Origin: Anaeramoeba flamelloides | Lineage: Eukaryota; Metamonada; Anaeramoebidae | Length of the DNA stretch: 64,000 nucleotides | NCBI GenBank assembly: GCA_027625915.1 | Contig: JANTQA010000048.1 | Coordinates: 1,860,001 to 1,924,000 of the forward strand | Direction: 5' to 3' | Part shown: in pieces, positions 53,055 to 64,000 of the stretch | Layout of the letters: each line of letters starts with the position of its first letter | Position numbering within the stretch: the first letter of the stretch is position 1 | Notes under the pieces: generated by a model | The model's database searches: none | What the model saw: only the letters and a program-made list of their open reading frames with translations | Told to the model about the DNA's origin: nothing | Position numbers and translations under genes: made by a program

Positions 53055-64000
<10,946 letters not shown>

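Overview
This is eukaryotic nuclear DNA from a very AT-rich protist. Introns have GT/AG borders with mostly GTAAA or GTAAG donors. Genes stop mainly at TAA, intergenic spacers are long, and runs of Asn codons (AAC/AAT) sit inside coding exons. The style recalls Dictyostelium-like amoebae, but introns here reach about 4 kb, which is unlike Dictyostelium. An anaeramoebid or other free-living amoeboid protist would fit; the species cannot be named from the sequence alone.

Layout. (1) 1-11458 (+): a giant BEACH-WD40 protein, 5' end outside the window, four visible exons, with a decayed LINE in its third intron. (2) 13118-15074 (+): RuvB-like 1 (pontin), two exons. (3) 18411-19289 (+): TRAPP subunit 6/Trs33 with low-complexity inserts. 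(4) 19785-20770 (+): LINE 3' fragment. (5) 22183-27101 (-): an unrecognised multi-pass membrane protein, two exons separated by a 2.7 kb intron rich in repeats. (6) 32686-39731 (-): RCC1-repeat protein with filamin-type Ig domains at its C-terminus and a 4 kb intron. (7) 45118-49100 (+): a small bZIP-type protein whose leucine zipper is split by a 3.5 kb intron carrying a foldback element. (8) 53055 to beyond the window (+): a second BEACH-family giant gene.

The spacers and introns hold several dispersed repeat families found in two or more copies here: a palindromic 100-450 bp family (R1), a TTATAA-rich family (R2), a ~1 kb repeat pair (R3), a ~70 bp hairpin retroposon-like element with an A-rich tail and an 8 bp target duplication, and two inverted-repeat units.

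The genes do not form a pathway. Both BEACH proteins and the TRAPP subunit belong to membrane-traffic families, RuvBL1 to chromatin and complex assembly, and the bZIP protein to transcription.

The most unusual signal is in the second BEACH gene. Between 57.5 and 61.9 kb the reading frame changes repeatedly, each time by +1 and each time at or within a few codons of a TAA/TAG stop. The frames on both sides stay open for hundreds of codons and keep BEACH-family content. Introns cannot explain it. Sequencing insertions, a decaying gene, or programmed +1 frameshifting at stop codons remain possible.
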